From positions 47,157,697 to 47,221,696 of the forward strand of contig CM064551.1 of NCBI GenBank assembly GCA_032716605.1: DNA of 64,000 nt. The letters run 5' to 3'. Under the pieces are notes generated by a model, which saw nothing but the letters and a program-made list of their open reading frames with translations, was not told where the DNA came from and did not search any database. The stretch is from Paralithodes platypus (Eukaryota; Arthropoda; Malacostraca; Decapoda; Lithodidae). Below are positions 49,607 to 60,250 of this stretch, piece by piece. A program made the translations under genes and the position numbers. Every line of letters starts with the position of its first letter. The first letter of the stretch is position 1.

Positions 49607-49707
49607 CGTGCATGTACAGGTTGAAGAGTGCGGGCGATAGGGCGGATCCTTGTGGGACTCCGTTTGGAAAGTTTCTGATTCTACATGACTGACCGGCAAA
49701 AGATACG
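49607..49707 (-). pseudogene. Jockey-like LINE, 5' truncated end (continues from 40944)
   Basis: It matches 31333-31433: on the plus strand CGTGCATGTACAGGTTGAAG and GGACTCCGTTTGGAAAGTTT, encoding NFPNGVPQGSALSPALFNLYMHD on the minus strand. It ends at GGCAAAAGATACG next to the target duplicate TTGCACAACATG. Confidence 0.9.
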
Positions 49708-50210
49708 TTGCACAACATGTGAAGGAGAATACTAGAATGAGGGGTAATAACGAACCTTCTAAGCTCGATCTGATTTTTACAAAAGATCCTCACGAAATTA
49801 GTGATATAAACTATCTATGTCCTGTAGGCAAAAGTGATCACCTATTAATGGAAGTTAATCTCGAGTAGTGCCAATAGATTAGACAATAGCTATATAAATG
49901 ACAGACTAAATTATAGTAAAGCTGATTATGTATCCTTGAAAAGATATTTAGAGGGAGTAGATTGGGACCTTATTTTGAAGGAACAAGATGTACAAGGTAA
50001 ATATAGTAGGTTCCTCGAAATTTATAGAGAAGGAACCAATCTGTTTGTCCCAAGATATAAAACTGAAAATTTTACTAAGCAGAAAGAATGGTTTAATTTG
50101 AAATGCAAAAGAGCTTTGGATAGTCATAATGCAGCTTGGGCTAGATTAAGAAGACCGAGAGTAATCGGAATAAATATAAACAGGAGAGGAATAGATAAAT
50201 TATGTTAACA
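49708..50210 (+). pseudogene. CR1-like LINE endonuclease end and linker (continues from 39785)
   Basis: After the target duplicate (49708-49719) the protein resumes: TRMRGNNEPSKLDLIFTKDP, then VGKSDHLLMEVNLE, the SDH block that closes the apurinic-type endonuclease. A stop follows (near 49866), then an open part 49936-50208 (EGVDWDLILKEQDVQGKYSR; REGTNLFVPRYK) typical of the linker before the RT. It ends near 50210, so the RT is missing. Confidence 0.85.
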
Positions 50211-50221
50211 TAATTAGGCAA

Positions 50222-50283
50222 GTTAACCCTTTCACGCACATATGACGCAGAGGTTGCCTGATTAGCAATAAGAAATAGTTCTC
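50222..50283 (+). mobile_element. Fragment of MITE-D
   Basis: TTAACCCTTTCACGCACATA, GACGCAGAGGTTGCC and GATTAGCAATAAGAAATAG match the first ~65 bp of the element at 8819; similarity then stops. Confidence 0.7.
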
Positions 50284-50964
50284 TCACTGGTGCAAACAAT
50301 TGTCTGTTTGACCGAAAGGCGAAAAGCCGCTTGCACGTCTGAACCTCCCATAAGGCCGGAATAGTAAGGAAAGTCGTTCTCCCGAGTGCCTTACGTTAAT
50401 TCGATCCACCGTTTTCTCTGGCTACGCCGATGACAGAGGCATTTAAGGCTTTCAGTAGGAGTCCCATAATGACGTGTCACCAACGGCTAGACAAATTAGC
50501 CCAACTGTACACTTCTCTACACTCCCGGACAACTTGGACGGCAAAAGAGTCGCTGTTAGCCCCCAACACACCAACTCAAGATAACGAGATGCCTAGCCTT
50601 GTGATTTAAGTAATCTACATATCGTTGAGTAATGTGATCAGAAGAAGAATTCCTGAACGTTGGAAGTGGGAAGCGAAAGAACTTTATTCAAATCCGCGAG
50701 CAATGCTAAGAGACGATACAAAGGCCACTAACCTATCCCCGCGCTCCAACATCTATTGTTCGAGCGAATCCTATTACGGACCATATACCTGAGTGTGCTA
50801 TTAAAATAAAGCTGTATTACAAACCATTTATCCGAGCTTTTCTATGTCCTCTGTTGATTCCCTTTATGTAAGTTGCAATAAATCCAATAGCCCAGTCTTG
50901 CAGAACTCACCTATACCAAGTTAAACCTGTATAAAATCAGGGCATAACAATTATATAGCAGTAT
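50284..50964. other. No supported gene
   Basis: Sequence between the MITE-D fragment and DIRS-B. No long open frame, terminal repeat or tandem repeat was recognised. Confidence 0.45.
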
Positions 50965-51275
50965 TTATTAGTGGCCCCTCCATCATTGACGAACATGCCT
51001 ATTACATAAGGCATCCTCTTCAAACACTAATCCACCGTAGTTTGAATCTACCGCGCAGAGCATTTAAAATCTGAGGAGCCTTCATCATGAGCGCACGCGA
51101 CCTCACTCATGGCTTCAGTCATTATGAATTGGGTTCTCACTACGAAAAAACTTCGTAAAAAATAAAAACAAAAAGAAAATAAGAATAACTATCCAATAAG
51201 CTTTCCATCATATCGTGGATGTACTTGTGTGGATCTTTGACCAGACGCTGATTCAGGCGTCATTCTTCCTTCTCT
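50965..51275 (+). repeat. DIRS-B left inverted terminal repeat
   Basis: Near-identical to 40945-41256 (TTATTAGTGGCCCCTCC onward), including GACGCTGATTCAGGCGTCAT near its inner end. Confidence 0.93.
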
Positions 51276-53160
51276 GCTCTGCGATCAGCCGGCCCGGACA
51301 TGTCTCTCCACGCTCCGCTGGTTCCGCATTTGCTGCGTCCCTAGTGAGTTTTTTCTCATATGTTTACTCCGGGATGTATCGAGTAAGGTTAGGATATGCG
51401 TAGCAGGAATGTCCTGGGCCTGTTGCCCGCAGTGCAGTGTATTTTGGGTCGTGTGTTTGGGGCATCTATTTCGGATGTACCCTCGTGGTCCTGTTGTGGA
51501 CAGGTGAACTTTTTCACAGTTAGCTAGCTTTGTGATGCAGGCGGCTTTCATTACGCGTTATTGCTTCCTTTTATCTTTCTGATGAGGTAGCGTATTTTTG
51601 CTGACGTTCCCAGCGTATTTTTCTTCACTTAGTGAAGTTTTTTCTGGGTCCCGAGTCAGTTCTTCCCTTTGCCGGAAGTATTTGCTATAATGGTGTGTTG
51701 GCAGTGGTTCCTGTTGTGATATAATTCAGTGCTTTTTGTTTATATTCCGACATGTTAATGTTATCCGTCTGCCTAGGCCTAGTCAGCCTCTCGTAGCTTT
51801 ACCACATATACAAGTGTTATTGATTTATTTTCTAAATATGTACTACTGTGTCATGTGTGTCCTGGTTTAGTTGTGTATTGGCTAATTCCACAGACTATTT
51901 ATGTGTCCTGGGTTAGTTGTGTATTGGCTAATTCCACGGACTATGTTGGGCCCGGCGTTAGTTGTGTTTTGGCTACGCCTCGGTCCAGTGGTGCGTTCAG
52001 ATGGTATCTGGACGGGGTGGGGTTTTTCCGGCGGGTTTTTCTCGGTTTCACCTTGATAACCCCGGCTGGTTGCCGAGTTTTGGCCACGCGTGGTTTAAAA
52101 CCAGGCTTGTTTCCCCGGCGAGTGGGTGTCTGTGACTCCCCAGGACTGCGTCTCTGGGGTGCCTGTTTCAGGCTCCTTATGATTCCCGGCGGGTTGGCTG
52201 TACCCATCTAACAGTGTTCATACGGACACGTGTTGTTTGTATTTTTTTCGGTTTTGCAAAGCCAATATAAAACAATGCTGTTGTTGTATTTCCTCCCCGG
52301 CGATCTTTTACAAAGAAGTGGGGATAGGAACAATTGGGGTTAACTTTTAAACTTTAAATCACCCGGCGGGTGCAACCTGGAAGGGTGGGATGACCGAATT
52401 TGCAAAATTCAGTTTAGTTGACCAGACAATTGAGGGATGCATTGTGTATCGCCTCCTTCAACATACGGCGCTTTAGGGCACAATTGTGGTTAACGTTTTT
52501 TAAACTAATATTCACACCCGGCGGGTGCTCCTTGGAGGGATGGGAATAACGAATTTACAATTCAGCTAGTTAACCAGACAATTGAGGGATACGTTTTGTA
52601 TCGCCGCCTTCAACATACGGCGATCTAAAAAGATACTTCGGGAGAAGTTAGATCTCGTATATTTGTCAGGCTTCCCAGTTTTTGATCTACGAGATAATTC
52701 GGGGGCCGGCGTCTTTTTTAGGGGGGTTTTTTCCAAAATTGAATCTTGAAACAAACACCACCGGAAAGACTTAATCAGTTATAAACGCCATGCTGGTCTT
52801 TATATATTATGTCAGAGGGTATTCATAAATCTTTTGGACAAATTAAGATATTCTGAAATCTTTTACTTAGGAAACCCCACCGCGTAGCGAGCTGTAGTCA
52901 TTGAGTATTACGTCTCGTTACCCGGCGGGTTATTTAACACTTGTGTGCGAACATGATTGGGTTAACCTTATGAGCATTAATTCCTGGAAATTTTCTTTTT
53001 TTCCAGAGCTGGGTCCCGGCGGGTCTATGCAGAACCTGGAGTAAGTATCCCACCAGTCTCTGTCATGGCTACCTTTGCCTCGGTTTTTGCTTTATGCATT
53101 ACGCCCTCCTGTTCAGGTATCCCTATTTTTCCGCACACCCTTTGTATAAAATGTGTTAAA
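51276..53160 (+). promoter_or_regulatory. DIRS-B leader, DIRS-A-like part
   Basis: Same module order as DIRS-A: CACCCGGCGGGTG-type palindromes near 52360 and 52514, ATCGCCGCCTTCAACATACG then GCGAT near 52600, and the TTTTTTTCCAGAGCTGGG site near 53008. Around 53066-53160 a gag-like start (ATGGCTACCTTTGCCTCGGT) with the Cys cluster decays and the sequence switches type. Confidence 0.6.
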
Positions 53161-53161
53161 A

Positions 53162-53569
53162 TGTCTCGTTTGGTGTGGGTTACCTTTCCGGCGTTTTTTC
53201 TCGTTGCTCCGAGAACACCGTTTTTGTTTACCGAGTTTTAGTCAGGATGGCTAAAAATAGGTAAGTTACCCCGACGAGTTTGGTCGCTTGAGGGCTCATA
53301 AGAAACTGCGTTTTCTGTGGTCGAACCTGGGATCAGGCTTCCTGTGTTATTCATTGCTTTATGCTTTACGCCCTCCTGTAATGTATAGTTTAGTGTGGGT
53401 TACCTTTCCGGCGTTTTTCTCGTTGCTCCGAGAACACCGTTTTTGTTTACCGAGTTTTAGTCAGGATGGATAAAATAGGTAAGTTACCCCGACGAGTTTG
53501 GTCGCTTGAGGGCTCATCAGAAACTGCGTTTTCTATGGTCGAGCCTGGGATCAGGCTTCCTGGGTTATT
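53162..53569 (+). repeat. Tandem duplication of ~220 bp in the DIRS-B leader
   Basis: GTGTGGGTTACCTTTCCGGC, CTCGTTGCTCCGAGAACACC and GTTACCCCGACGAGTTTGGT occur at 53170-53300 and again at 53390-53520, differing at a few bases. The open frames 53288-53473 and 53466-53747 follow from the duplication and are not called. Confidence 0.85.
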
Positions 53570-53648
53570 CCCGTCGAGGGGGGCTCCACACAGTTTTCTA
53601 GGTGATCAGGCTGACACCTGTTGGACTTGGTTTTCTCTGCTTTTCAAA

Positions 53649-54502
53649 GCCATTGAAACAATGCTGTCTGTTTGTTTGGTCTTTACCTCCCGGCGACCTT
53701 TTTACAAAGAGGTCTGGGGCAGGTATAATTGGTTTGGCATTGCATAATTATAAAACCCGGCGGTTGTACCTTCGGGTGGTTATATTACCGGAGTTGCGAT
53801 TCGAGATAATTTGCCAAACAATTGATTGATACAATAGGATATCACGGCCTTCAAGACGGCGATCTATGAGGGCTTCTGGGAGAAGCCGGATTAGAGATTA
53901 AGATAGGCTTAGACTTTTTATGGGATAAAAAGATGCCTGAATCTTACTAGTGTTTCAAGTGTAAAGGGATACTTGAAAGACTTCATCTTTAATAAAGATA
54001 TGCTTCATCTTTATGAGGATTAAGAAGTTATGCTTAATTCTTTTGGACAGGTAAAAGATATGCTGAAATCTTTAATAAGCCATTGAAACAATGCCGTTTG
54101 TTTGTTTAGTCTTTCCCTCCCGGCGACCTTTTTACAAAGAGGTCTGGGGCAGGTACAATTGGTTTGACATTGCATATAAAACCCGGCGGTTGTATCTTTA
54201 GGTGGTTATATTAACTGATTTGCAATTCGCGATAATTTGCCAAACAATTGATTGATACAATAGGGTATCACGGCCTTCAAGACGGCGATCTATGAGGGCT
54301 TCTGGGAGAAGCCAGATTAGAGATTAAGATAGGCTTAGACTTTTTATGGGATAAAAAGATGCCGGAATCTTACTAGTGTTTCAAGTGTAAAGGGATACTT
54401 GAAAGACTTCATCTTTAATAAAGATATGCTTCATCTTTATGAGGATTCAGAAGATATGCTTAAATCTTCTGGACAGGTAAAGATATGCTGAAATCTTTAA
54501 TA
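53649..54502 (+). repeat. Tandem duplication of 428 bp in the DIRS-B leader
   Basis: GCCATTGAAACAATGC begins at 53649 and 54077. Both copies contain CTCCCGGCGACCTTTTTACA, AAACCCGGCGGTTGTA, GGCCTTCAAGACGGCGATCT and GACTTCATCTTTAATAAAGA, ~95% identical by eye. A young duplication inside an old element. Confidence 0.9.
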
Positions 54503-54962
54503 TGAAACTAAAGGAAAACGAAAAGTAGTGGTGGAGTGCTACGGTTCGTTGACCGGCGGTTTTGAGGCACATATTTTGTACCATTTTTTGGGTGTAACCC
54601 TATGAGCATTAATCCCCGGAAATTTCTCTTTCCAGGGCGGAGTACCGGTGTTGCACCAGGTGACCATGTAGTTCCCGGGGGCGGGGTAGTTTTCCCTCAG
54701 TCTCTGTCGTGTCGGCACTTGAACCTCTCATTGCTGTATGTTCAACGCCGTTAAGCTCAGGTAGCCCTATCTTATTTTTATTTGTTAATGAAATAATTTA
54801 ATAGCTGAATCATAATAAACATATATATTTTCTATGATTATATTATGATAATATTGTGTTTATTTATAGTAATTTATTTTAATACAATTAAATATAAATT
54901 AAATTAATTAGTATACTTTATGATTTTGCTCACCAGCTCTGCTTTCAATGTGTTAATGAGCT
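54503..54962 (+). other. DIRS-B leader end and an A/T-rich ~170-bp insert
   Basis: CATTAATCCCCGGAAATTTC then TCTTTCCAGGGCGGAG repeats the polypyrimidine/AG site near 54637. 54785-54945 is almost pure A/T, lies where DIRS-A continues into gag, and is framed by GGTAGCC and CACCAG; an intron-like reading is possible but unproven. Confidence 0.45.
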
Positions 54963-56056
54963 ATGGGAGCTTTTAATTATCATAAACCTTTACGGGACTC
55001 GGACGAGGGCTCCCATTCAGAGAGTATACCGAGCTCGCAAGCGAGGGACAGCCACAGCCAAGGTGTATGGCGATACTCACAGTCCTGGCAGGACAGAACA
55101 CATCCCTTTGTGACTCAACTAGTGCTGACATCCACCGGGATGCCGATGTACCATCTTCTATCACAGTTTTAACATGGCAACATGTGGAGGTCCCGGCTTC
55201 GGCGGGATCTGCCCATGATAAGCCAGACTTAACGGATGAAGAACAACGATCTCTGGTCTCAGAGATGGAGGTTGTAGAGTCCAGTCACCTTCTAGGCGAC
55301 TCTCAGGGTACTGTCGAATCTCCACGGAGTTCGTCATCGGCTAGGTATGTACCGGCGGAAGAGATTGATGGACTACTTTTGAATGCACTTAATAGGTTCT
55401 TTGGCCCTACGCCGGAAACTCCTTTTGTTACGGGAGATCCCGCGATGTCGACGAATGTGCGACCTCTGGCTACATCCTTTGCTTTAGCTAAAATACCTAA
55501 CCATCCTCTTGTGTCAGATCCAATTTCCAATGTGCCAGGCACAGCGGCTCTCACTACTTCCACTGTGCGAGTCATATCAGACATATCTCCCCCTCCTTTA
55601 GACAAGGCGCCAGTAAAAAAACAAGAGCTATGCCTCTTTTATACGGGCCGGATGAGTCAGGGGTAGCAATGTTACGGAAATGTTTTGGATGTTCATACTA
55701 AGGACATTCCAAGTTATTATAACCATGACTTATTCTTCCCACCAACTCCCTCCAGAACGCCATTCTTGGTTCTCTCTTCCGGTTTTTGGTGCCAGCGGAG
55801 TCCCCTCTGCTTGGCTGCCACCCCCCAAATAATCAATTTGTGCGAATTATAAGCTCCCTTTAGCACGCCTTCCCCAGCTTACCTAGACCGCGAGTTTAGG
55901 TTAAGAGGAAAAGCGTTTAAACTGTTTTCGCTATATATGGTTCCCAGCAAGTAACAAAGTCTCTGTTACGCTCTTCTCAGGCAATAGAAGCCGCGGAAGT
56001 CAGGAAAGCCATTGAACTTTCCCGGCGCTTGCTTCTCCAGACTTCCTTCCAAGTCT
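54963..56056 (+). pseudogene. DIRS-B gag remnant, first part
   Basis: Frames 54963-55172 and 55067-55666 contain SQARDSHSQGVWRYSQSWQD, DIHRDADVPSSITVLTWQH, EEIDGLLLNALNRFF and VRVISDISPPPLDKAPVKK, aligning with DIRS-A gag (VADVHRDAAIPSSIPDLSWQQ; QEINGLLTDALSKK; VRVITDVNPPPLDKAPLRK). After 55666 the frame is lost and ~200 bp are deleted; short pieces (HSWFSLPVFGASGVPSAW; LDREFRLRGKAFKL-like) remain to 56056. A MITE at 56057 splits the SLGDIRTALLE segment. Confidence 0.85.
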
Positions 56057-56541
56057 TTAACACCTTACGAGCGGCCTATGCGGTTTATTATATGTACCGC
56101 ACAGCGGGGTGTTTTTAGCCAAAATAGGGCTGTTTACGTGATCATTTTCATGCCTAAATAAGACCCAGAACGTAAAACAAGTACCTATCCCTGAAAGGGC
56201 ATAAACAGAGCTTTCGAATGACACCATAACGATCCTTGTATGATGGATAGTTTTCTTGCAATAACCGTGCAACGCGAGTGCAAAAAGCAGGTAATTCGGT
56301 AGTTTCGGTACATAATTGAGTATGTAGCGAGTGAGAGAGGGAGGAGGGAGCTGAGATTTGTGTCAGTAGGTTCGCCGCGGTGGTCTGGAGCAGTCATACG
56401 CTCGCTAGTCTCCTGCCACCACTTGTCTCTCTCTCAGCCACATTACGTGCTGAAATTGCCACTCGACCTATGTCGAGCGCCGCCACATAGTCCAGCTTTT
56501 TTTAACTCGACTTATGTTGCTCGCCGCTAATTAAGGGTTAA
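56057..56541. mobile_element. piggyBac-type MITE (MITE-A, copy 2) inside gag, 485 bp
   Basis: TTAA at 56057-56060 and 56538-56541. Removing the element and one TTAA restores the gag order AAGTCTTTAAGAGATATTCG, which corresponds to DIRS-A TCCTTGGGTGACATACG. Insertion is therefore exact at TTAA, as known for piggyBac. Ends: TTAACACCTTACGAGCGGCC and CGCCGCTAATTAAGGGTTAA. Confidence 0.92.
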
Positions 56542-56844
56542 GAGATATTCGGACGGCCTTATTAGAGGCAGTTCGAGCAAGGCAGGATCTGATGATGTTC
56601 TTAGTGAAGAAACTTCTTGACCGTATTGCAAGCCAAGTAGTTCTGTCTCCAGTTCTAATTCTTTCTTTGATTTCACCAGCAGTTTGGAAGACTGTTTTCA
56701 ATTTGGCACAAGCATTCAAGCAAGGTCCCCGCAAGCCCTGATGCCCTTGTTAGAACAAGGGATCAGGGTATGGTGGTATCAGGGCGACTACCTGGTGGTG
56801 GCAGAAACAGAATAGTTACGCATCATTCATGTCTACGTTACGTT
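56542..56844 (+). pseudogene. DIRS-B gag second part fused by deletion to RT
   Basis: Gag resumes (IRTALLEAVRARQDLMMFLV; VVLSPVLILSLISPAVWKTV; NLAQAFKQGP) to about 56730. The next bases jump to RT (KALMPLLEQGIRVWWYQGD then YLVVAET), matching DIRS-A from 46240. The gag end and the first ~600 bp of RT are deleted. The YLDD box is YQGD, so the RT active site is gone. The sequence is cut by a hAT element at 56845. Confidence 0.85.
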
Positions 56845-57131
56845 AAGTGGTTCTTAACCTTTTTCCTTGTTCGCACCCCATTCAATTCACCAACCAGTTC
56901 TCGCACCCCCTTCCAGAATTGATGAAAAGCAATATTGATATCATAATCATAATGTGTAAGTAACAAAACCATCATGTATTTAATTCTTTATTTACATAAC
57001 TGACAACAAAATAATGCATTGCAGAATTACAAAAATCAAGATTACTTTCATACTAGCAAAAAAAAACAAAAAAAACATTGTGCTTGTACTATGCATGGTG
57101 TGTTGTGAATTATTATGGCTGAGCGCCAAAC

Positions 57132-58916
57132 TCAGTGACTTTGTTGCTGTTGCTTTCCATTTATGATGGCATCAAATCTTGGTGTCTTGGTGCTGAGTGC
57201 CACTCGCATGTCGTGTTGAGGATCCAGCCGATTTCTGCTCTTGGTTTTGATGTGAAGCAGACAGGAAAATCCAGTCTCGCAGAGGTAAGTAGTCGCGAAA
57301 GGCACGAGCACAGTGAGAGCCTTCTTTGCCAGTGCAGGATACGTTTCCAACTGAGAAGCCCAGAAGTGCTCCAAGTGACCATCGGCAAACTCCATTTGGA
57401 TTCCACGATTGTTTCTCAGTTCGATGAGATCTTCCTTGATGTTGCTATCATCATCATATTCCATATTCTGCTTAAAAGGGTGCCGGATCCAGTCGTCACA
57501 GGGTTGTAGCTCTCCACACGAGAAGTAGTCATCAAATGAGGTGCACAGTATCTGCAGATGTTCAACAACTTTTGAAACAAAATCTGGATGTAGGGAAGCA
57601 TCCTCTGTGACTGTCTCTTCAAGGGAAGGAAAATTTGCCAAGTTCCCTTTCTTTACACGCCTAATCCACAAAACAATTTTGTCTTTGAATGTAGCCAACT
57701 TCTCACTTGCAATCAAAATGTTCATCCCTCTTCCTTGCAGTGAGCGATTGAGCTCATTGAGTGCTGTGAACACATCAGCCAAATAGGCAAGCATTTGAAC
57801 AAATTCAGGATCATCAAAATATCCAGCCAGTTCTTGTCCCAGTCCGTGGAGAAACTGCTGAATTTCTTCTCGCAATTCAAACATACGAGATAGCACACGC
57901 CCACGTGACAGCCACCTCACTTCGGTATGGTACAACAGCACAGTGTGTTCCTGACCCACTTCCTCACAAAATGACTGAAACAGTCGATGATTCAGAGCAC
58001 GACCACGAATCATATTCACAATCTTCACACAAATCTCTAAAGTCTTTTTCAGGTCTGGGGGCAATGTTTTTGCTGCAAGAGCCTGCCGATGAAGAAAGCA
58101 GTGGGTAATCTTCAGGTCAGGAATTTCTTTTCTCATCAATGCAGCAAACCCTGAACGATTGCCCAGCATGGCTGGTGCACCATCAGTACATATCGAACCA
58201 ATCCTGTCAAGGTGAAGTTGGTATCTTGTGAAGAATTCTTTTATCATACTGAACACATCTATGGCTTTCGATGTTGTCTTCAGTGAGTGACAGAAGAGAA
58301 AACTTTCTTCCACTTTATTGTTCTTCACGTACCGGACTACTACCAATAGCTGACAACAATTTGACACATCTGTTGACTCATCCACTTGTAGGCTAATCTT
58401 TACTGGACTGGCCTTGATGTCAACAACAACTTGCTCCAGGATATCATCACTCATGTCGACGATTCGGTTACGGATTACATCATTTGATAAAGACACTTGT
58501 TGCAGTTTCCTCGCAGCTTCCTGACCGAGAACAGTCTTTGCCATTTCAAGGGCACACGGCTTGATCAATTCCTCGGCAATTGTATGGGGCTTCTTTGACT
58601 TAGCAACCAGGTATGCAACTTGATAAGAAGCATGTAGTAAAGGTTTCGCTGTTGGTGAAAATCCGTGTGTCAGCAAAGTGCCGGCACGATCAAACCTAGC
58701 TCTTTTGACTCGTAATGTTGCAATGTCATTCCCTGCATCCTTGCCACCATGTCTGTTCTTAAAATGTTCATCGAGCTTTGATGGCTTCAAATTTGCGTTG
58801 GAGAACATGGTGCTGCTGCATAGGATACACTGTGGACGTTGTGTACCATCCTTCTCAGTAACACACGTGAAGCCATACTGAACATAGTCATCATTCCACC
58901 TTCGTTTTTTGGACAT
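57132..58916 (-). CDS. hAT transposase, BED finger, 594 residues, full length
   Basis: I start at the ATG at 58916 (MSKKRRWNDDYVQYGFTCVT), typical for this family; an upstream in-frame Met at 58940 lies behind a likely splice acceptor (TTCTTGTTTTCCAG). A BED-type zinc finger follows (CILCSS...LDEHFKNRH). The catalytic RNase H-like fold carries LQVDESTDVSNC and CTDGAPAMLGNRSGF (two Asp), then THCFLHRQALAAK and VRWLSRGRVL. The C-terminal dimerisation region reads LTVLVPFATTYLCETGFSCL then KTKSRNRLDPQHDMRVALS. It resembles the ZBED5/FAM200/SCAND3 group of proteins, which derive from such transposases. The enzyme would excise and insert the element. There is no stop or frameshift. Confidence 0.93.
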   Translation of the reverse strand: MSKKRRWNDDYVQYGFTCVTEKDGTQRPQCILCSSTMFSNANLKPSKLDEHFKNRHGGKDAGNDIATLRVKRARFDRAGTLLTHGFSPTAKPLLHASYQVAYLVAKSKKPHTIAEELIKPCALEMAKTVLGQEAARKLQQVSLSNDVIRNRIVDMSDDILEQVVVDIKASPVKISLQVDESTDVSNCCQLLVVVRYVKNNKVEESFLFCHSLKTTSKAIDVFSMIKEFFTRYQLHLDRIGSICTDGAPAMLGNRSGFAALMRKEIPDLKITHCFLHRQALAAKTLPPDLKKTLEICVKIVNMIRGRALNHRLFQSFCEEVGQEHTVLLYHTEVRWLSRGRVLSRMFELREEIQQFLHGLGQELAGYFDDPEFVQMLAYLADVFTALNELNRSLQGRGMNILIASEKLATFKDKIVLWIRRVKKGNLANFPSLEETVTEDASLHPDFVSKVVEHLQILCTSFDDYFSCGELQPCDDWIRHPFKQNMEYDDDSNIKEDLIELRNNRGIQMEFADGHLEHFWASQLETYPALAKKALTVLVPFATTYLCETGFSCLLHIKTKSRNRLDPQHDMRVALSTKTPRFDAIINGKQQQQSH

Positions 58917-60250
58917 ACTGAAGATAAACCTGGAAAACAAGAATTTTGTTGTTATTTTTTGTTTTTTATGTGCAAGAGGGAGACAAAAGGCAAAGCTGCC
59001 TGTAATGAGTGTCTCCTCAACTTCAAAGAGTAACAGAGCAAAATTGAAGTTACAATAAAAGTGTATGTTATGACTATATTACTTTATAAAATTTAATTTG
59101 TTTTGTTTTTTATTTAAATACTGGTGTAGGCCTACAAAAGAAAAGTATAGTGTGCATGTCTAGTGTTGAAGATAGAGAGAGAAAGCGTTTTCGAGAACTA
59201 GTTTTTTTTTTCTATATGGAAAGGGGGAGACAAAAGGCAAGTTTGCCTGTAACTAAGTGTCTCCCCCCAGATCTATTTAAAAAAAAAAAAAGTGTGGAAG
59301 TTGTGGTATGTATAGTGCTTGTAATGTGTATAAATGAGGAGGTCAGCAACAGAGCGCCGCAAGCGCCACCCGCGCCCAAGACCCAGCCGGAGCCGCCACT
59401 CTGCGCCCAGAATGCCCAGCCGCACAGGAGAAGCGAAAGGGTCCCGCAAAAGTAAACCCCCCACCTCCCCCACGCAACCAGGCGCCACAGACACAAAATG
59501 GCAGCCCCGACCAGATCCCGGGCACGACGGCACCAACGACACCCCGCCACTAAACCTCCTCGAATAGTAGAAGAAACTGTTTGTGAGAGATGGCTGGATA
59601 CTCTCATGTAGTTGAGGTACAAAGAGAAACTGAAAGAAGGGGCCAAGCAAGTGAAACAGGAGATCCAGCATCTCCCTTGTCACTAGCGGCGTGACTAGCC
59701 GAAAGGCCCCCCATGGGTAAGTGAACAGTTCGATTGGTACCTACAATCTCCCCCTGGTATCACTCTCTGTATGTGGGGCAAAAAGGACATCAACAAGAAA
59801 GGCCAGGCAAATGAAACCGGAGTTCCAGCAACTCCTTATCAAATGCCAAGCCTCTCCGGGTGTACTGCCATGTTCGATTGGTGCCTACGAACTCCCCCCT
59901 GTGATACACAATATGATGTGATTTTGATGGGGAAATAATGTGGTGTGATATTGTGCATGTAAACTTTTACATGTTTGATTTTTACAAAAAAATGTATATA
60001 AACTATGAACACTGAGAGCTTATTAATTATTATAGCATGGCATTCTAATTATGAGAAAAGCGTATTACTACTAAATATACAGCACGAGGCAGTACACATA
60101 CATACCTTCTTAGGTCTACCTCGGCTGATGACTGAAGAGAAACTAACAGTGTGAAGCAGAAGCAGGCTTATGCAGTGAGTGACACGTACTAGACACGTTG
60201 TGATCAATGTTTTCTGAGTAACTGTGTTCTGAAGCATACCTGTCAAAATC
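58917..60250 (-). promoter_or_regulatory. hAT 5' region with repeats; possible noncoding exon
   Basis: GGGAGACAAAAGGCAA...TGCCTGTAA...TGTCTCC occurs twice (58978-59016 and 59224-59264) as an inverted-repeat-like word. A GC-rich block (59338-59560) has an open frame without domain. GGCCAAGCAAGTGAAAC and GGCCAGGCAAATGAAAC, and TCGATTGGTACCTAC and TCGATTGGTGCCTAC, form a diverged ~145-bp duplication at 59641-59910. No further gene is supported. Confidence 0.45.

Noticed and set aside
54785..54945. A spliceosomal intron in DIRS-B gag
   Set aside because: GT and AG edges can be found, but the flanking coding frame is already decayed and no other copy has it; A/T-rich insertion or decay is as likely.
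59150..59646. Overlapping frames in the GC-rich block upstream of the hAT transposase
   Set aside because: Several frames are open at once, a sign of GC composition; none shows a domain.
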